Below are positions 14,568 through 26,600 of a stretch of DNA of 64,000 nucleotides, piece after piece (the first letter of the stretch is position 1; each line of letters starts with the position of its first letter). The position numbers and the translations under genes were made by a program. Source of the DNA: a virus; the IMG/VR virus record IMGVR_UViG_3300027747_002198, positions 1 through 64,000 of that record. One strand, written 5' to 3'. The notes below the pieces were generated by a model. That model was not told the DNA's origin, did no database searches, and saw only the letters and a list, made by a program, of their open reading frames with translations.

Positions 14568-17494
14568 TATACGGCAATAATAAAACTTCATTATTAGTAT
14601 CATCTCAACTTCCTGAATTTATTCGGGACAATCCTGACTATGCTAATTTTGTTATATTCTTTCAAGCATATTATGAATGGATGGAACAAGAAGGTGGGGT
14701 TACTCAAGGTACCAAAAATTTATTAAGTTATGATGACATTGATCAAACGACATCGCAATTTATTGATTATTTTACCAATGATTTTTTGCCTTATTTTCCT
14801 AAAGACGCATTAATTAGTAAAGCTCAGGCAGTTAAAGTTGCTCGACAATTATATGAATCTAAAGGCACTCCCGCTTCTTATCAATTTTTGTTTAGAATAT
14901 TATTTAACTCAGATGTAGATATTTTCTACACAAAGGATGCCGTATTAAAAGCCTCTGACGGCAAATGGTATGTACCTAAAAGTTTAAAAGTTGTTGATGT
15001 TCAAACTGGACAAACTAATGAGGCATTTTTAAATATATCAAATCTTAGAATAATTGGCGAAACATCAAAATCAATAGCAACAGTTGAAACCTCTGTAATA
15101 GCTGGAAATAAAGTTGAAATTTTTATTTCAAATATTGAAAGGCTTTTCCAGTCCGGTGAAATTGTTCGTGTTGTAGATTCAAATAATCAAAATATTTTAG
15201 ACTCAAATGGTAATCCTATTCGAGGAAAAATTGTAGGCCAGATTAGCCAAATTAAAATTGATCCTAAAAATAGAGGTCTTTATTATGAAGCCGGCGATCC
15301 CGTAATTGTTTATGGTGGTTTGAATAGTACTACAGGTATTGGTGCTACCGCTGAAGTTTCAACAACTCAAACTGGTGGGCTTGAACGAATAACCGTAGTG
15401 AACGGAGGGTATGGTTTTCAATCTTACCCCAACACAGTTATTTTAATAGATCAAGTCGGTGTAAATCCTTATCCAAAAGCACACCTTGTTTCCATCAATC
15501 CTGATCCACAAAAAACTGCCACTTTAGGTTTAATTCCGACCGATTCAATTTCATTAAAATGGAATGAATATATTGGTAACGTATATTTTGGAGGTACTGC
15601 ATATTCCGTTGGTGCCAACACACGAGATCCTGAAGGTTTGTCTGGTCCAAATTCGCCTAACTGGACCGGGAGTCCTTACAGGTTTGCTGCAAACTATAAT
15701 GCAAATTCAAATACAACTTTAGCAAACGCATTTAGTTTTATTAGCCTTACAACTTATCCAATAGGTTCAATTATTCTTGATAATGCTGGTTCCGGAATCA
15801 CTGCAGCACCTAATGTTTCTGCACAATCTTTAATTACAACAGATGTTGGTACTGCAAATTTATCTTCTCTTGGCATTTTGGCTCCGATACAAATTGTAAA
15901 TCCAGGTAAAGGTTATAGAGTAAACGATACTATTAATATTTTAGGTGGTAGTGGTTACGGTGCTTATGCCAATGTTGTTGGAGTATATGCTAATGGTGGT
16001 ATTTCAAATGTTTCATATGTTTATTCAGCCGCAAACACTAAACAAACTCATCCTTTAGGTGGCATGGGTTATGGTTCTGGATTACCTACACTAACGATTA
16101 CTTCTTCAAATACTCAAGCGGCCAATGCTTCATTAGTTGTAACTTCAATATTAGGTTCTGGTACAACACTTCAAGCTATTCCACAACCTACAGTAGGATC
16201 AATTATAACAATTAACATATTGAATCCAGGTGAAGATTATGTTGCGGCACCAAATGTTTCCTTTAAAGTTCAAGATGTTTTGGTGTCAAATGTAAGCGTT
16301 TCTTCTGTGCCACAAAAAGGCGATATAGTATACCAAGGAGCAAATACCAATACTGCAAGTTATATTGCTTATGTTGATTCTGTTTCACAATTAAATAAAA
16401 ACATTGATCCCACACAATCTTTATACAACCTAAGAACTTATAATTACACTTCAACTCCAAATCCACTTTTACCAGTAAAAGTTAATAACAAGAATATTGT
16501 TTTAAACATGAATGGACTTGTTTATTCTGGATATAAAAATGGAGTTATAACTTATGGTGACGGATCTGCAAAAGGTACCGCCACATTCTTAAATGGATTG
16601 ATGATAGGTGAAGGTCAATATTTAACCACTTCTGGTCAACCAAGTGGTTATGATGTATTACAAAATGAAGATTACAATAACTTCACTTATGAAATTACAG
16701 TAGAAAAAGAGATTTCTAAGTACAGAGATATATTATTAAACTTATTACATCCATCAGGAATGAAAGTTCTTGGTAGATATAAAATGAGTGCAAATTTACA
16801 ATATAATACATCATATGTTGAAGCATTACAAACTGGTCTACTATTACAAGATTATACCGGTACTCCAGGAAGTTCTGTTAGTATAGTAACTGACTTTACT
16901 AACATGAGTAATAATATTGTACAATTTAACACTTTAGGCAGTATACCTTTAAATACCATTATAACAACTGGTGTACCTGGCGTTGCTAATAGTATTTTAG
17001 AAATAACTCCTACAAATGGTCCTGCAATCCGTTCGGAAGTTATTGCAATTAATAATGCGGCTAATACTGTCACACTAAAAGAGAACACTTGGTTAACTTT
17101 TGCAAATGTTGCATATATTAGTGGTAGAAGTGGAAACAGCATTATAAATATATCATCATTGACTGGTTCCTATGATATTATTAATAATGGGAATTACAGT
17201 AATACAAGGTATCCTTTGATGGATATTGTATATGTTGGTGATACAATTAATATTGCTAATAACCCAATATTAACCGTTACAAGTATTAATTACGCAAACA
17301 ATACATTATCATTTACACCTAGTTTGACGGCAAATGCTAATGGTTTTATGTCAGTAAGAAGAACTTATAATAATATAAGTGATGGATCCGTTAAAATATT
17401 TGGTCCATTGGGTGTACAATATATTCCACAATTGTCAACAGAAGATGACAAAGTATTAACAACAGAAGATAATAACATAATCCTATTGGGGTAA
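14564..17494 (+). CDS. gp7: gp7-like baseplate wedge protein
   Basis: 976 residues, close to T4 gp7 (1032). The N-terminus resembles the C-terminal part of T4 gp7: LPEFIRDNPDYANFVIFFQA, LPYFPK, then RQLYESKGTPASYQFLFRIL and FNSDVDIFYT (about 95-125), compared with FFESRSYDFYSTKGIEASYK in T4. The central portion is a string of Gly/Asn beta modules with the pattern N-P-G-x-x-Y-x-x-x-P. A later segment has EKEISKYRDILLNLLHPSGM (about 707-726). It is coupled to gp6 by an ATGA overlap. gp7 links the wedge to the peripheral baseplate. Confidence 0.78.
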   Translation: MIYGNNKTSLLVSSQLPEFIRDNPDYANFVIFFQAYYEWMEQEGGVTQGTKNLLSYDDIDQTTSQFIDYFTNDFLPYFPKDALISKAQAVKVARQLYESKGTPASYQFLFRILFNSDVDIFYTKDAVLKASDGKWYVPKSLKVVDVQTGQTNEAFLNISNLRIIGETSKSIATVETSVIAGNKVEIFISNIERLFQSGEIVRVVDSNNQNILDSNGNPIRGKIVGQISQIKIDPKNRGLYYEAGDPVIVYGGLNSTTGIGATAEVSTTQTGGLERITVVNGGYGFQSYPNTVILIDQVGVNPYPKAHLVSINPDPQKTATLGLIPTDSISLKWNEYIGNVYFGGTAYSVGANTRDPEGLSGPNSPNWTGSPYRFAANYNANSNTTLANAFSFISLTTYPIGSIILDNAGSGITAAPNVSAQSLITTDVGTANLSSLGILAPIQIVNPGKGYRVNDTINILGGSGYGAYANVVGVYANGGISNVSYVYSAANTKQTHPLGGMGYGSGLPTLTITSSNTQAANASLVVTSILGSGTTLQAIPQPTVGSIITINILNPGEDYVAAPNVSFKVQDVLVSNVSVSSVPQKGDIVYQGANTNTASYIAYVDSVSQLNKNIDPTQSLYNLRTYNYTSTPNPLLPVKVNNKNIVLNMNGLVYSGYKNGVITYGDGSAKGTATFLNGLMIGEGQYLTTSGQPSGYDVLQNEDYNNFTYEITVEKEISKYRDILLNLLHPSGMKVLGRYKMSANLQYNTSYVEALQTGLLLQDYTGTPGSSVSIVTDFTNMSNNIVQFNTLGSIPLNTIITTGVPGVANSILEITPTNGPAIRSEVIAINNAANTVTLKENTWLTFANVAYISGRSGNSIINISSLTGSYDIINNGNYSNTRYPLMDIVYVGDTINIANNPILTVTSINYANNTLSFTPSLTANANGFMSVRRTYNNISDGSVKIFGPLGVQYIPQLSTEDDKVLTTEDNNIILLG

Positions 17495-17501
17495 GTAAAG
17501 A

Positions 17502-19175
17502 ATGTCCACTATAAAAATTTCACAATTAGCTCCGTTGCCTTCAATTGCGGCTAATACCTCGAATACTTTATTTCTAGGTGTTGATATTCCTTCAGGTATT
17601 ACAGGTAAATTTACTGCCACTATATTATCACAACAATTGTTTGCTAACAACATTTTAAACGTTGGTACAAACCAGCAAAATTTACCTAATACAATTGCTC
17701 AGTTTTCATTAAATGGGGAATCTTATATTCAAACTAACCTTGTTAACACTAATGATGGTGGTTCTGCTGATATTGTTGTAACCGCTAACGTTGGTTCTGG
17801 TGGTTCTGATTCGACTAACTTTATTGATATGGGTTGGGTTAATAAAAATTATCAACCAGGTTCAGAATATAATAATATTGGTACCGCAGTTAGACCAAAT
17901 GATGGTTATTTGTATACTCAAGGTACAGCAGGCCAGCCTTATGGTAACTTAATTATTGGTACAACATCTTCAAATGCGCAAATAAAATTTATCGCTGGTG
18001 GTGGTCAATCAGCAAACATTGTTGCTAGAATGACTTCAACTGGTTTGGTATTAAATACCCAATCATTTATTACTTTCTCTGACGGTACCGTACAAACCAC
18101 GGCTGGTTCCTCTGTAGCTAATACTGTATATTTACAAAACGGATTAAACACCGCTAATGCCAATATCTCATATCTTTTTGGTGTAAATTTAGCCCAAAAT
18201 ACTAATATTCAATCCGCATGGAATACTGCAAATACTGCGTTACAGAATACATCAGGAACATTTGCTGGTAGTTTAACTGTTACTGGAAATATTATATCAC
18301 TAAGTGGATCAGTTTCAACAACAAGTTTAACTTCTAACGGCACAAGTAATTTAATAGGAAATGTTGTTATTAGTGGTATCACAACAATGTTGGGTTTTGT
18401 AAGTATGAACAACTCAACATTTAGTTCAAACACCGCAATGGTAAGAATAACCGGCAGTAACAACTTCTCAGTTGTTCAACCATCCAATTCTTATTACATG
18501 TTGCAAATTACTGGTAGGGCTAATAGTGCCACCAGATTAGTAATGGATAGTTTTGGCCAAAATACTTATCCTGTATATGTTGGTCGTATGGCTAGGGGTT
18601 CTGCTGATAATCCACAGCCATCACAAAATAACGATGTGTTGCTTCGTGTAGTAGGCAATGGTTGGACAGGAACACAATTTGCTTCATCAAGTCCAACTAA
18701 AATTGATTTTGTTGCTTCTGAAAACTTTAGTGATACAAATCGTGGTACCGCAATTCAATTTTGGAATACTTCAAATGGATCAAATACAATTCAAAAAATT
18801 GCTACATTTAATGCGGATTCAGTATCATTTTCCGGTTATGTAATTCCACAAAAAGGATTCGTTTATACTCCATTGGTATATCCAAGTGTTCAAACCGCTA
18901 TTACAATTGATGTGGCCAATAATTCATTGGTTCGTGCTCAAACTGCAACCGGTTTAGCTGTGACTTTATCCAATTTAACTGCTGGCAAAGAAGTTGTGGC
19001 ATGGATTACAAATACTGCAGGTACGAATCAAACATTCACTCATGGCATTTCTGCTACAAACTCAACCACAAACTCAACCACATATGCAATACCAGGAACA
19101 TCAACTATTTTGGCAAGATATATGAGTATTGATGGTACTTTGCAAAATACTTTCGTAGCTGTCACACACGCTTAA
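17502..19175 (+). CDS. Virion structural / fibre-like protein
   Basis: 557 residues, rich in Asn, Thr, Ser and Ala, with few charges. It has ITFSDGTVQTTAGSS and the module NTANANISYLFGVNLAQNT, both repeated in the large fibres at 32838 and 39695. The C-terminal domain, from about residue 450, is a beta sandwich-like region with AVTLSNLTAGKEVVAWITNT. Placement between gp7 and gp8 suggests a baseplate-attached decoration or short fibre. No receptor or enzyme motif is visible. Confidence 0.75.
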   Translation: MSTIKISQLAPLPSIAANTSNTLFLGVDIPSGITGKFTATILSQQLFANNILNVGTNQQNLPNTIAQFSLNGESYIQTNLVNTNDGGSADIVVTANVGSGGSDSTNFIDMGWVNKNYQPGSEYNNIGTAVRPNDGYLYTQGTAGQPYGNLIIGTTSSNAQIKFIAGGGQSANIVARMTSTGLVLNTQSFITFSDGTVQTTAGSSVANTVYLQNGLNTANANISYLFGVNLAQNTNIQSAWNTANTALQNTSGTFAGSLTVTGNIISLSGSVSTTSLTSNGTSNLIGNVVISGITTMLGFVSMNNSTFSSNTAMVRITGSNNFSVVQPSNSYYMLQITGRANSATRLVMDSFGQNTYPVYVGRMARGSADNPQPSQNNDVLLRVVGNGWTGTQFASSSPTKIDFVASENFSDTNRGTAIQFWNTSNGSNTIQKIATFNADSVSFSGYVIPQKGFVYTPLVYPSVQTAITIDVANNSLVRAQTATGLAVTLSNLTAGKEVVAWITNTAGTNQTFTHGISATNSTTNSTTYAIPGTSTILARYMSIDGTLQNTFVAVTHA

Positions 19176-19185
19176 TAAATAAATC

Positions 19186-20595
19186 ATGACATTTAAATCA
19201 CTATTAACTTATGGCGCCAAAGTTGGTTCAGTAGAACAGGTCTACTATGCTCCTAATACGGTTGTTCCACCAAATTATGCAATTCCACTTTCTTCGGTCT
19301 ATTGTGTTTTGGCAAAGAATGATCCTTGGGACGATGAAAATAATCCTCCACAACCTACTCAAGACCAGCAATATATAAAATCATTTTATAATAAAATTTT
19401 TGCGGCTAAACTAATTACTTCAGATTATATTTCTCCAGTAATTCAAAGAATTGATTGGACATTCGGTTCTACTTATGATTTTTATCAAGATAATATTGAT
19501 ATGTTTGCAACCGATAGTAATGGATTTTTAATATTAAATTTCTACGTAAAAAATAGGTACGACCAAGTATTTAAATGTCTGTTCAACAATTCATCTTTGG
19601 TCGATGGAGTATATGTTGGTACGCCGTCAACTGACGAACCTAAATTCCAACCAGGTTCATACAATACAAATAAAATATACACCGGTACCGATGGTTACAA
19701 GTGGAAATATATGTTTACTGTTGACACAGGTGCAAAAGTTAAGTTTATGGATTCAAACTGGATTCCGGTTCCTGTTGGACAAAACACTCCAAACCCACTA
19801 ACAACTGCTGCAGGTATTGGAGATGTTGAAGTAATTAATGTTGTTTACGGAGGTTCTGGTTATAACACTTCTAATGCTCCTGTTTATATTACTGTTACAG
19901 GTGATGGTACCGGTGCAAATGGTACAGCATCAGTAAATAATACAACAGGTATGATTACAGACATTACTATAAATTATACTGGTTCAAATTACAGTTATGC
20001 TAATGTCGTAATACAATCAGCAAACGGTGCTGGGGCTATCGCAATAGCTCCCGTTTCTCCCGTTTCAGGTCACGGTTACGATCCAATATCTGAATTAGGT
20101 TGCAGTCATGTAATGTTGTGTGCCGAATTTAGTGGCGATGAACGTATTGGTGGAGTTCCACAGATTCCTACAGACATAATGTATCATCAAATAGGGTTAA
20201 TGGTTAATCCGGTTGATAAAAATTCATCTCCTAATCCTGCAAATGGATCAACATATCGAGTATCAACAAGTTTGACTGTTTCTCCTGGTGCAGGAGTATT
20301 TCAAAATGACGAACTCATATATCAAACAGATACTTCTGGAACAACAACTTTTGTTGGAACAGTATTAAGTTTTAATACCTCAACCAACCAGGTTTATGTG
20401 ATAAATATAAGCGGAACTCCAACATTAAACGGTCAAATTTCTGGAAATTCATCAAGAACTACGAGAGCTTTATTGCAAGTTGATCTTCCAGTATATGTGG
20501 CTGCTTCTGGATATTTGGCGTCAATAGAAAATAGAACCGGTATACAAAGAAGTCCAGACGGAATAGAACAATTTAAGTTTGTATTAGGTTATTAA
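19186..20595 (+). CDS. gp8: gp8 baseplate wedge
   Basis: 469 residues (T4: 334). The N-terminus has YCVLAKNDPWDDENNPPQPT and FYNKIFAAKLI. The middle has TGTDGYKWKYMFTVDTGAKV and ELGCSHVMLCAEF. The C-terminal end SPDGIEQFKFVLGY is also typical of gp8. A glycine-rich insert at about 19810-20050 (GGSGYN...GDGTGA) is shared with gp6 and the giant protein and largely accounts for the extra length. It is a homodimeric wedge component. The AATAAATA just before its start is too close to act as its promoter. Confidence 0.9.
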   Translation: MTFKSLLTYGAKVGSVEQVYYAPNTVVPPNYAIPLSSVYCVLAKNDPWDDENNPPQPTQDQQYIKSFYNKIFAAKLITSDYISPVIQRIDWTFGSTYDFYQDNIDMFATDSNGFLILNFYVKNRYDQVFKCLFNNSSLVDGVYVGTPSTDEPKFQPGSYNTNKIYTGTDGYKWKYMFTVDTGAKVKFMDSNWIPVPVGQNTPNPLTTAAGIGDVEVINVVYGGSGYNTSNAPVYITVTGDGTGANGTASVNNTTGMITDITINYTGSNYSYANVVIQSANGAGAIAIAPVSPVSGHGYDPISELGCSHVMLCAEFSGDERIGGVPQIPTDIMYHQIGLMVNPVDKNSSPNPANGSTYRVSTSLTVSPGAGVFQNDELIYQTDTSGTTTFVGTVLSFNTSTNQVYVINISGTPTLNGQISGNSSRTTRALLQVDLPVYVAASGYLASIENRTGIQRSPDGIEQFKFVLGY

Positions 20596-20604
20596 GGGAA
20601 TAAA

Positions 20605-23600
20605 ATGGCATTTAATTTTAACGCTGGTCCATACTATGATGATTTTGATCAAACAAAGAATTTTCATAGAATTCTTTTTAAACCTGGAGTTGCAGTTCAG
20701 GCCAGAGAATTAACTCAATCTCAAACTATTCTTCAAGACCAAATTACCAAATTTGCTGATAATATTTTTAAGCAAAATTCTCCTGTTACTGGAGGTCAAG
20801 TAACTACCAATTTTAATTGTTCTTATGTAAAATTACAAGCAACTTACAATAATGCCAATATTGATGTAACACAATTTATTAATAAATTAATAACAGATGC
20901 AACAGGTACAGTTTTAGCTCGTGTAATAGGTTATTCTACTCCAATTAGTAATGATCCTCCAACTTTAATTGTTTCGTATCTTTCAGGTACTCAATTTAGC
21001 GACAATTCTACAATATTTGATACTGCTCAGTCCGGATTAAAAGCTCAAACAATTGTTTCTGGTTCAACAGGACTTTCTTCTGTAGCTTCTATTTCTCAAG
21101 GTGTTTTTTATGTTCTTGGCAACTTTGTACAAGTTCAACCTTCAACAATTGTTTTAAGTAAATATAGCAGTACTCCAAATACTCGTATTGGTTTAACTAT
21201 TACGGAAGCAACTATTGATTATATTAATGATGTTTCTTTATTAGACCCTGCAGTTGGTGCATCAAATTATCAAGCACCAGGAGCTGATAGGTATTTAATT
21301 AGTTTAACATTAGATTCTCGTCCATTAACTTTTGGCGATGACCAAAACTTTATAGAATTGGTTCGTGTTGAAAACGGAGAAGTTTCAAAATTAGTTGATG
21401 GTTCGGTATACAATGTAATTGATGATTATTTTGCTAAGCGTGATTATGAAACTAATGGTGATTACGTTGTTAATGATTTTAAATTAACTCCAAAAACAAA
21501 TGTAAACGATTCTTCAAATAATACTTACATTATGTCAATTGGTAAAGGTGTTGCGTATGTTCACGGATATCGTGTAGAAAGTACAACACAAACCAATTTA
21601 GTTTCTAATCGAGCAAGAACTATAGCTTCACAAAATACTAATTCAGTATATGTTGATTACGGAAATTATTTTTATGTCAATAGTACAAATGGTATTTTTA
21701 ATAGCACAACTACTGCAAACGTTGATTTGCATTGTGTAACATTATCAAATGTTAGCACAACCAACGCAGCATCATATTCTTCAACATTAGTGGGTTCTGG
21801 TTATATTCGTTCATTGGTTTATGATCATAATTTAGTAGATTCACAAAGCAATACTTATGTGTATAGAGCTTATGTTCATGATGTTCAAACTACTTCACCA
21901 AGTGCAAACGTGGTTGCCGCAACAGTTAATACTGTAACCTTGCCTTCAACATATTCTTCATCTAACGCTGCTTACATTGGTGTTAATATTTCAATTACTA
22001 CTGGAACAGATGCTGGCGATTTTAGAACTATTGTTGCTTATAACGGCGTAACCAAAGTAGCTACAGTTAATCAAAACTGGACAGTTACACCAGACACATC
22101 TTCAATATTCTCTTTAAATTTTGACATTAAAGATACTGAAATTATTGTTGGAGCTAACAAAGCTTCTTATCCTGCAACTATTACTGCTTCTGCAGCTATT
22201 GATATTGGAAGTAGGGCCAACGGAATTTCAACAGGTACCGCTACATTAATTGGTACTGGTGCTCCAGAAATGTTGTTTAAAATTGGAAATCCTTATGTGT
22301 CGGTGCTAGGCAATACCTCTTATATAACAGAATATTTGTGGACTGGCGTTAACTTTTCATACAGTTCAGGTTCTTATAGTGCACAAATAACTGTACCTTC
22401 ATATTTGCAACACCCTGGAAATTTAGGACAAACATTATCATCAAGTCAAATTAAAAATAATTTTTACATTGTTGTAACTTCTACTGGATCAGGCTGTGTT
22501 TATAATGTTGGTCAAGTTCTTTCATGGACACTTGCTTCTAGAACTATTGGTTTGGATGCTATTAACGGTTACACAGCTACATTAACTGTGACTGCGGCTG
22601 ATTGTGGTGGAACATTTACAGCATCCATTTTAGAAAAATTAACGGCAGCAACTGCAAATGATTCTGGTACACATTTATTAAAACGTAAGAATTTAATTAC
22701 CGCCAATACAATTGCAATTAATACTTCAAATACTAACGTTGTTCCTGGAGTATATGTTGATAATACTGCGTTAACATCTTTTGGCCAAGTGTTTGTTCAA
22801 AATTCTGCTTTACCTGCACCAGGAAACAAACAAAGTTTATACCTGTCTGACGTTAAAAGTATTGTTAAAATCATTGATACGCAAAGTCCTTCTGCTTGGC
22901 CGACTGTTGCAATGATAAACAATCCTGCTTATGATGTTACGTCTAATTTCTTATTTGATAGTGGCCAAAGAGATTCATTTTATGATCACGCATCTCTACA
23001 ATTAAAAACTGGCGCTCCTACAATCAAAGGTAATTTATTTGTATTACTTAATTATTATCAACATTCGGATGGCGATGGTTATTTTAGTGTTCAGTCTTAT
23101 ACGGGGTCATCTCAACCAGATACATATCAAAGTATTCCTACTTTTACAAGCAGTCACGGAACAACATATCAATTGCGTGATGTAATGGATTTTAGACCTT
23201 CTCGATTAAATGCTCAAACAGCCTTTACATATCGTTTAGGTTATTCAACAAGTATATATTTGCCGGTAGATGGTTCTTACATAACTAACACCTATTCTTA
23301 TTATCTTGGTCGTAAAGATAAATTGGTATTAAGTAAAGATAGGAGCTTCCAAGTTATTCAAGGAAATCCTTCACTTAGTCCTATTTTCCCCGCAGAGCCA
23401 GACGGAGCATTAGTAATTGCTAATTTAACACATACACCATATACTGGTTATGTGCCAACAGAAGCTCCTTCAGGTGTCGTTCCAGATTTATCTGTACAAA
23501 AAGTTAAACACAAACGTTACACCATGCAAGATATTGCTGGTTTAGAAACTCGTATTAATCAAATTGAATACTATACATCATTGAATTCTTTGGAACAAAG

Positions 23601-26600
23601 CGCAACAAGCCTTCAAATTCCTGATGCTTACGGAATCAATCGTTTTAAAAATGGTATTCTTGTTGATGATTTTTCAAGTTATGCAACCGCAGACACATTA
23701 AATCCAGATTATAATTTAACAATTAATCGCCGCACTCGTCAAATGACAGCAGGACAAAATGTTCAAAATTTTCCATTAAAGAGTTTGGCACAAATTTATA
23801 ATATGGGATTGATTTCGCAAAGTGCAATGTCGAATTTAGGTTATACAATTAATTCCGATGGTTACGTTAACTATTTTAGTTTACCTTATAGCACAACAGA
23901 AGCAGCTTCACAAAAATTTGCTTCTCGTACAGTCAATGTTAATCCATTTGCTGTTTCAATTTCAACAGGTATAACTTCATTATCTCCAAATGTGGATAAT
24001 TGGGTGGATAACACCGCTGCACCTTCTTTGTTAATTACTGATCCTAATTTACAAGTATTCCGTTCTAGCGGTAATATCAATGTGCTAACTGCCGGCGATT
24101 GGAAAACAATCTCTGGTACATCATATACAACTTCGTATAATGTAGAAGGGCACAATATTAATCCAAGTCCGTTTGGCTATGTTGGTTACACACAAACATC
24201 AACATATACAACAACAAATCAAGCACAAACTAATGTTTTAGGACCATATGACCAAATTGGTAACACATACTCATTAAATAACGGATATATTACTGACATT
24301 TCTGTATTACCATTTATTAGAACTCAACAAATTGTAGTTCGTTCTTCTGGAATGTTGTTAAACACCTTAGTGAATAATTATTTTGATAACACAAATGTTG
24401 ATAAGTTTGTTCGTAAAGCAAATATAATTGAACTTACAGGAGTTACAGGAACATTTAATGAAGATGACGTAATTGGTTATTATACAAATAGTATATTCAC
24501 ACCAACGGCTCGGGTATTAGGCGTTTATGTTTATTCAGGAACTAATGGCACTCAAGTAAGATTGTATGTTGCGGCTGATGGTTCAACGACTACTGCAAAC
24601 TATACTACAATCGGAACAATTCAAAACGGATTCTTTGATTCAAATGGAAACTATCAAGCGTCCAGTAGTACTGGTAGTGGTACTGTTTCATCAACAACCC
24701 ATTGGGGCGGTAGAGTTACCAATGTAAGTGGTAATCAAATCACTTTGTCACCTTTGGCATCATCAACAGATATCTACTCAACTAAAACCATTTATATTTG
24801 TGCAGGATTAGGCATAGGACAATCTGCAACAATTACTTCTTACAACACATCAACTAAAGTGGCAACTTTATCCTCAAGTCTTACCGCATCGATAGGTGAT
24901 GTGTACTCAATTGGGACTTTTACCACAAATGAAGATGGTTCTCTATATGGTATCTTTAATGTGCCAGCAAATAATTTCCATACCGGCCAACGTGTGTTCC
25001 GTGTAGACAATTCTTATGGAAATACCGGAGCAGCAACTACAACAGCTGAAGGAACTTTTTATTCTGAAGGGTTACATACTGTTTCTCAAGGAGTAGATTT
25101 TGGTGCTTCACCTGCGGGCGCTAAAGGAACATTTACGCAGACCAATTATCAATCAACAAACTCAGTTCAAACATATATTTCTCCGTGGGATCCTGTGGCA
25201 CAAACATTTATCTTCCCAAAAGATAATTATCCAAATGGTTTATTTTTAAGTTCTATTACTGTATTTTTTGAAGCAAAACCATTGACATCCGCCACACCAG
25301 TTACATTATCAATTGTTGGTACACAAAATGGTTATCCAAATGGAGAAACTTTAGATCATTCTATTGTTACGTTGACTCCAGACATGGTAACCACAACAAC
25401 ACAACCAAATTCAATTGATTCGGTTGGCCAAACAGTATTTAAATTTTCTGCTCCAGTTTATATTCAACCAGGTGTATTGTATGCTTTTATCTTAAAAACA
25501 GCTTCAACCGAATATATTTTGTGGTCGGCATCTAAAGGAGATACTGCATTACCATCTTCGGTTTCAAATATACCGCCAAGTTCATCATCTTATGTTGCAC
25601 CATCAAACATCACCAAAATTGGTTCCGCACCATATGTTGGAGCTTTATTTTTATCACAAAACTCACAAACATGGACTGCTGACCAAAATCAAGATTTAAT
25701 GTTTACAATTAATCGTTGTGTATTCTCCACTAGTAGCACACCAACAATTCAATATGTGTTACCTAAAAAATTACCTCAACGTGCATTGGTTGACCAAAGT
25801 TTGGATTATTATTTAAATGCAAATAATATTTCTACTGCAATTACTAATGCGTCTAATACAGATATTTTAGTTGACGCATTTAACGTTACAACAACTGATT
25901 TTGTGCCTACAACTACAAGTATCAATTATTCTTATAGTTCAACATATGCAGGTAGTGGTTCAAGTACTCCAGTAAATAATATTCTTCCTGGAAAATTTGG
26001 TACTGCAACACAAGACGATATCTATCTGAATGACGGAAATGGTGAACGTATTATTTTGGCCAACACCAATCAGTCATTCTCGGTATACGCATCACTATCT
26101 ACAAATGACAATGCAGTTTCACCAATTATTTCTGATGCTGGTTTGTCAGTATACGCCGTTAAGTGGAATATTAACAATTGTGAATTATCCAACTCATTAA
26201 TTACAATAGTTTCTGGTGGTACAGGTTATGCAAACGGTGCTTCAGGTAATACTTATGGTTCAGCAAATGTATCCGTATCTGCTCCGACTGCTGCAAACGG
26301 TGGTATTCAAGCCTATGCGTCCGCAAACGTTGCTAATGGCGTGGTAACTTCCGTTTATATTACTACACCAGGTTCTGGTTACATATCAACACCAACAATT
26401 ACAATTACTAGTGCCACAGGTTCAGGTGCAAACGTTATAGTTGCTGGAGAAACATCCAAGAATGGCGGTAATGCTCTTTCTCGATATGTAACTAAGAAAG
26501 TTGTTTTGGATCCAGGTTACGATTCTGGAGATTTGAATGTTTATCTTACTGCTTACAGACCAGTCAATACAGATATTAATGTATACTACAAAATATTAAA

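Noticed and set aside
19174-19181. AATAAATA as late promoter of gp8
   Set aside because: It lies four bases ahead of the ATG and is part of a run of stop-like TAA codons.
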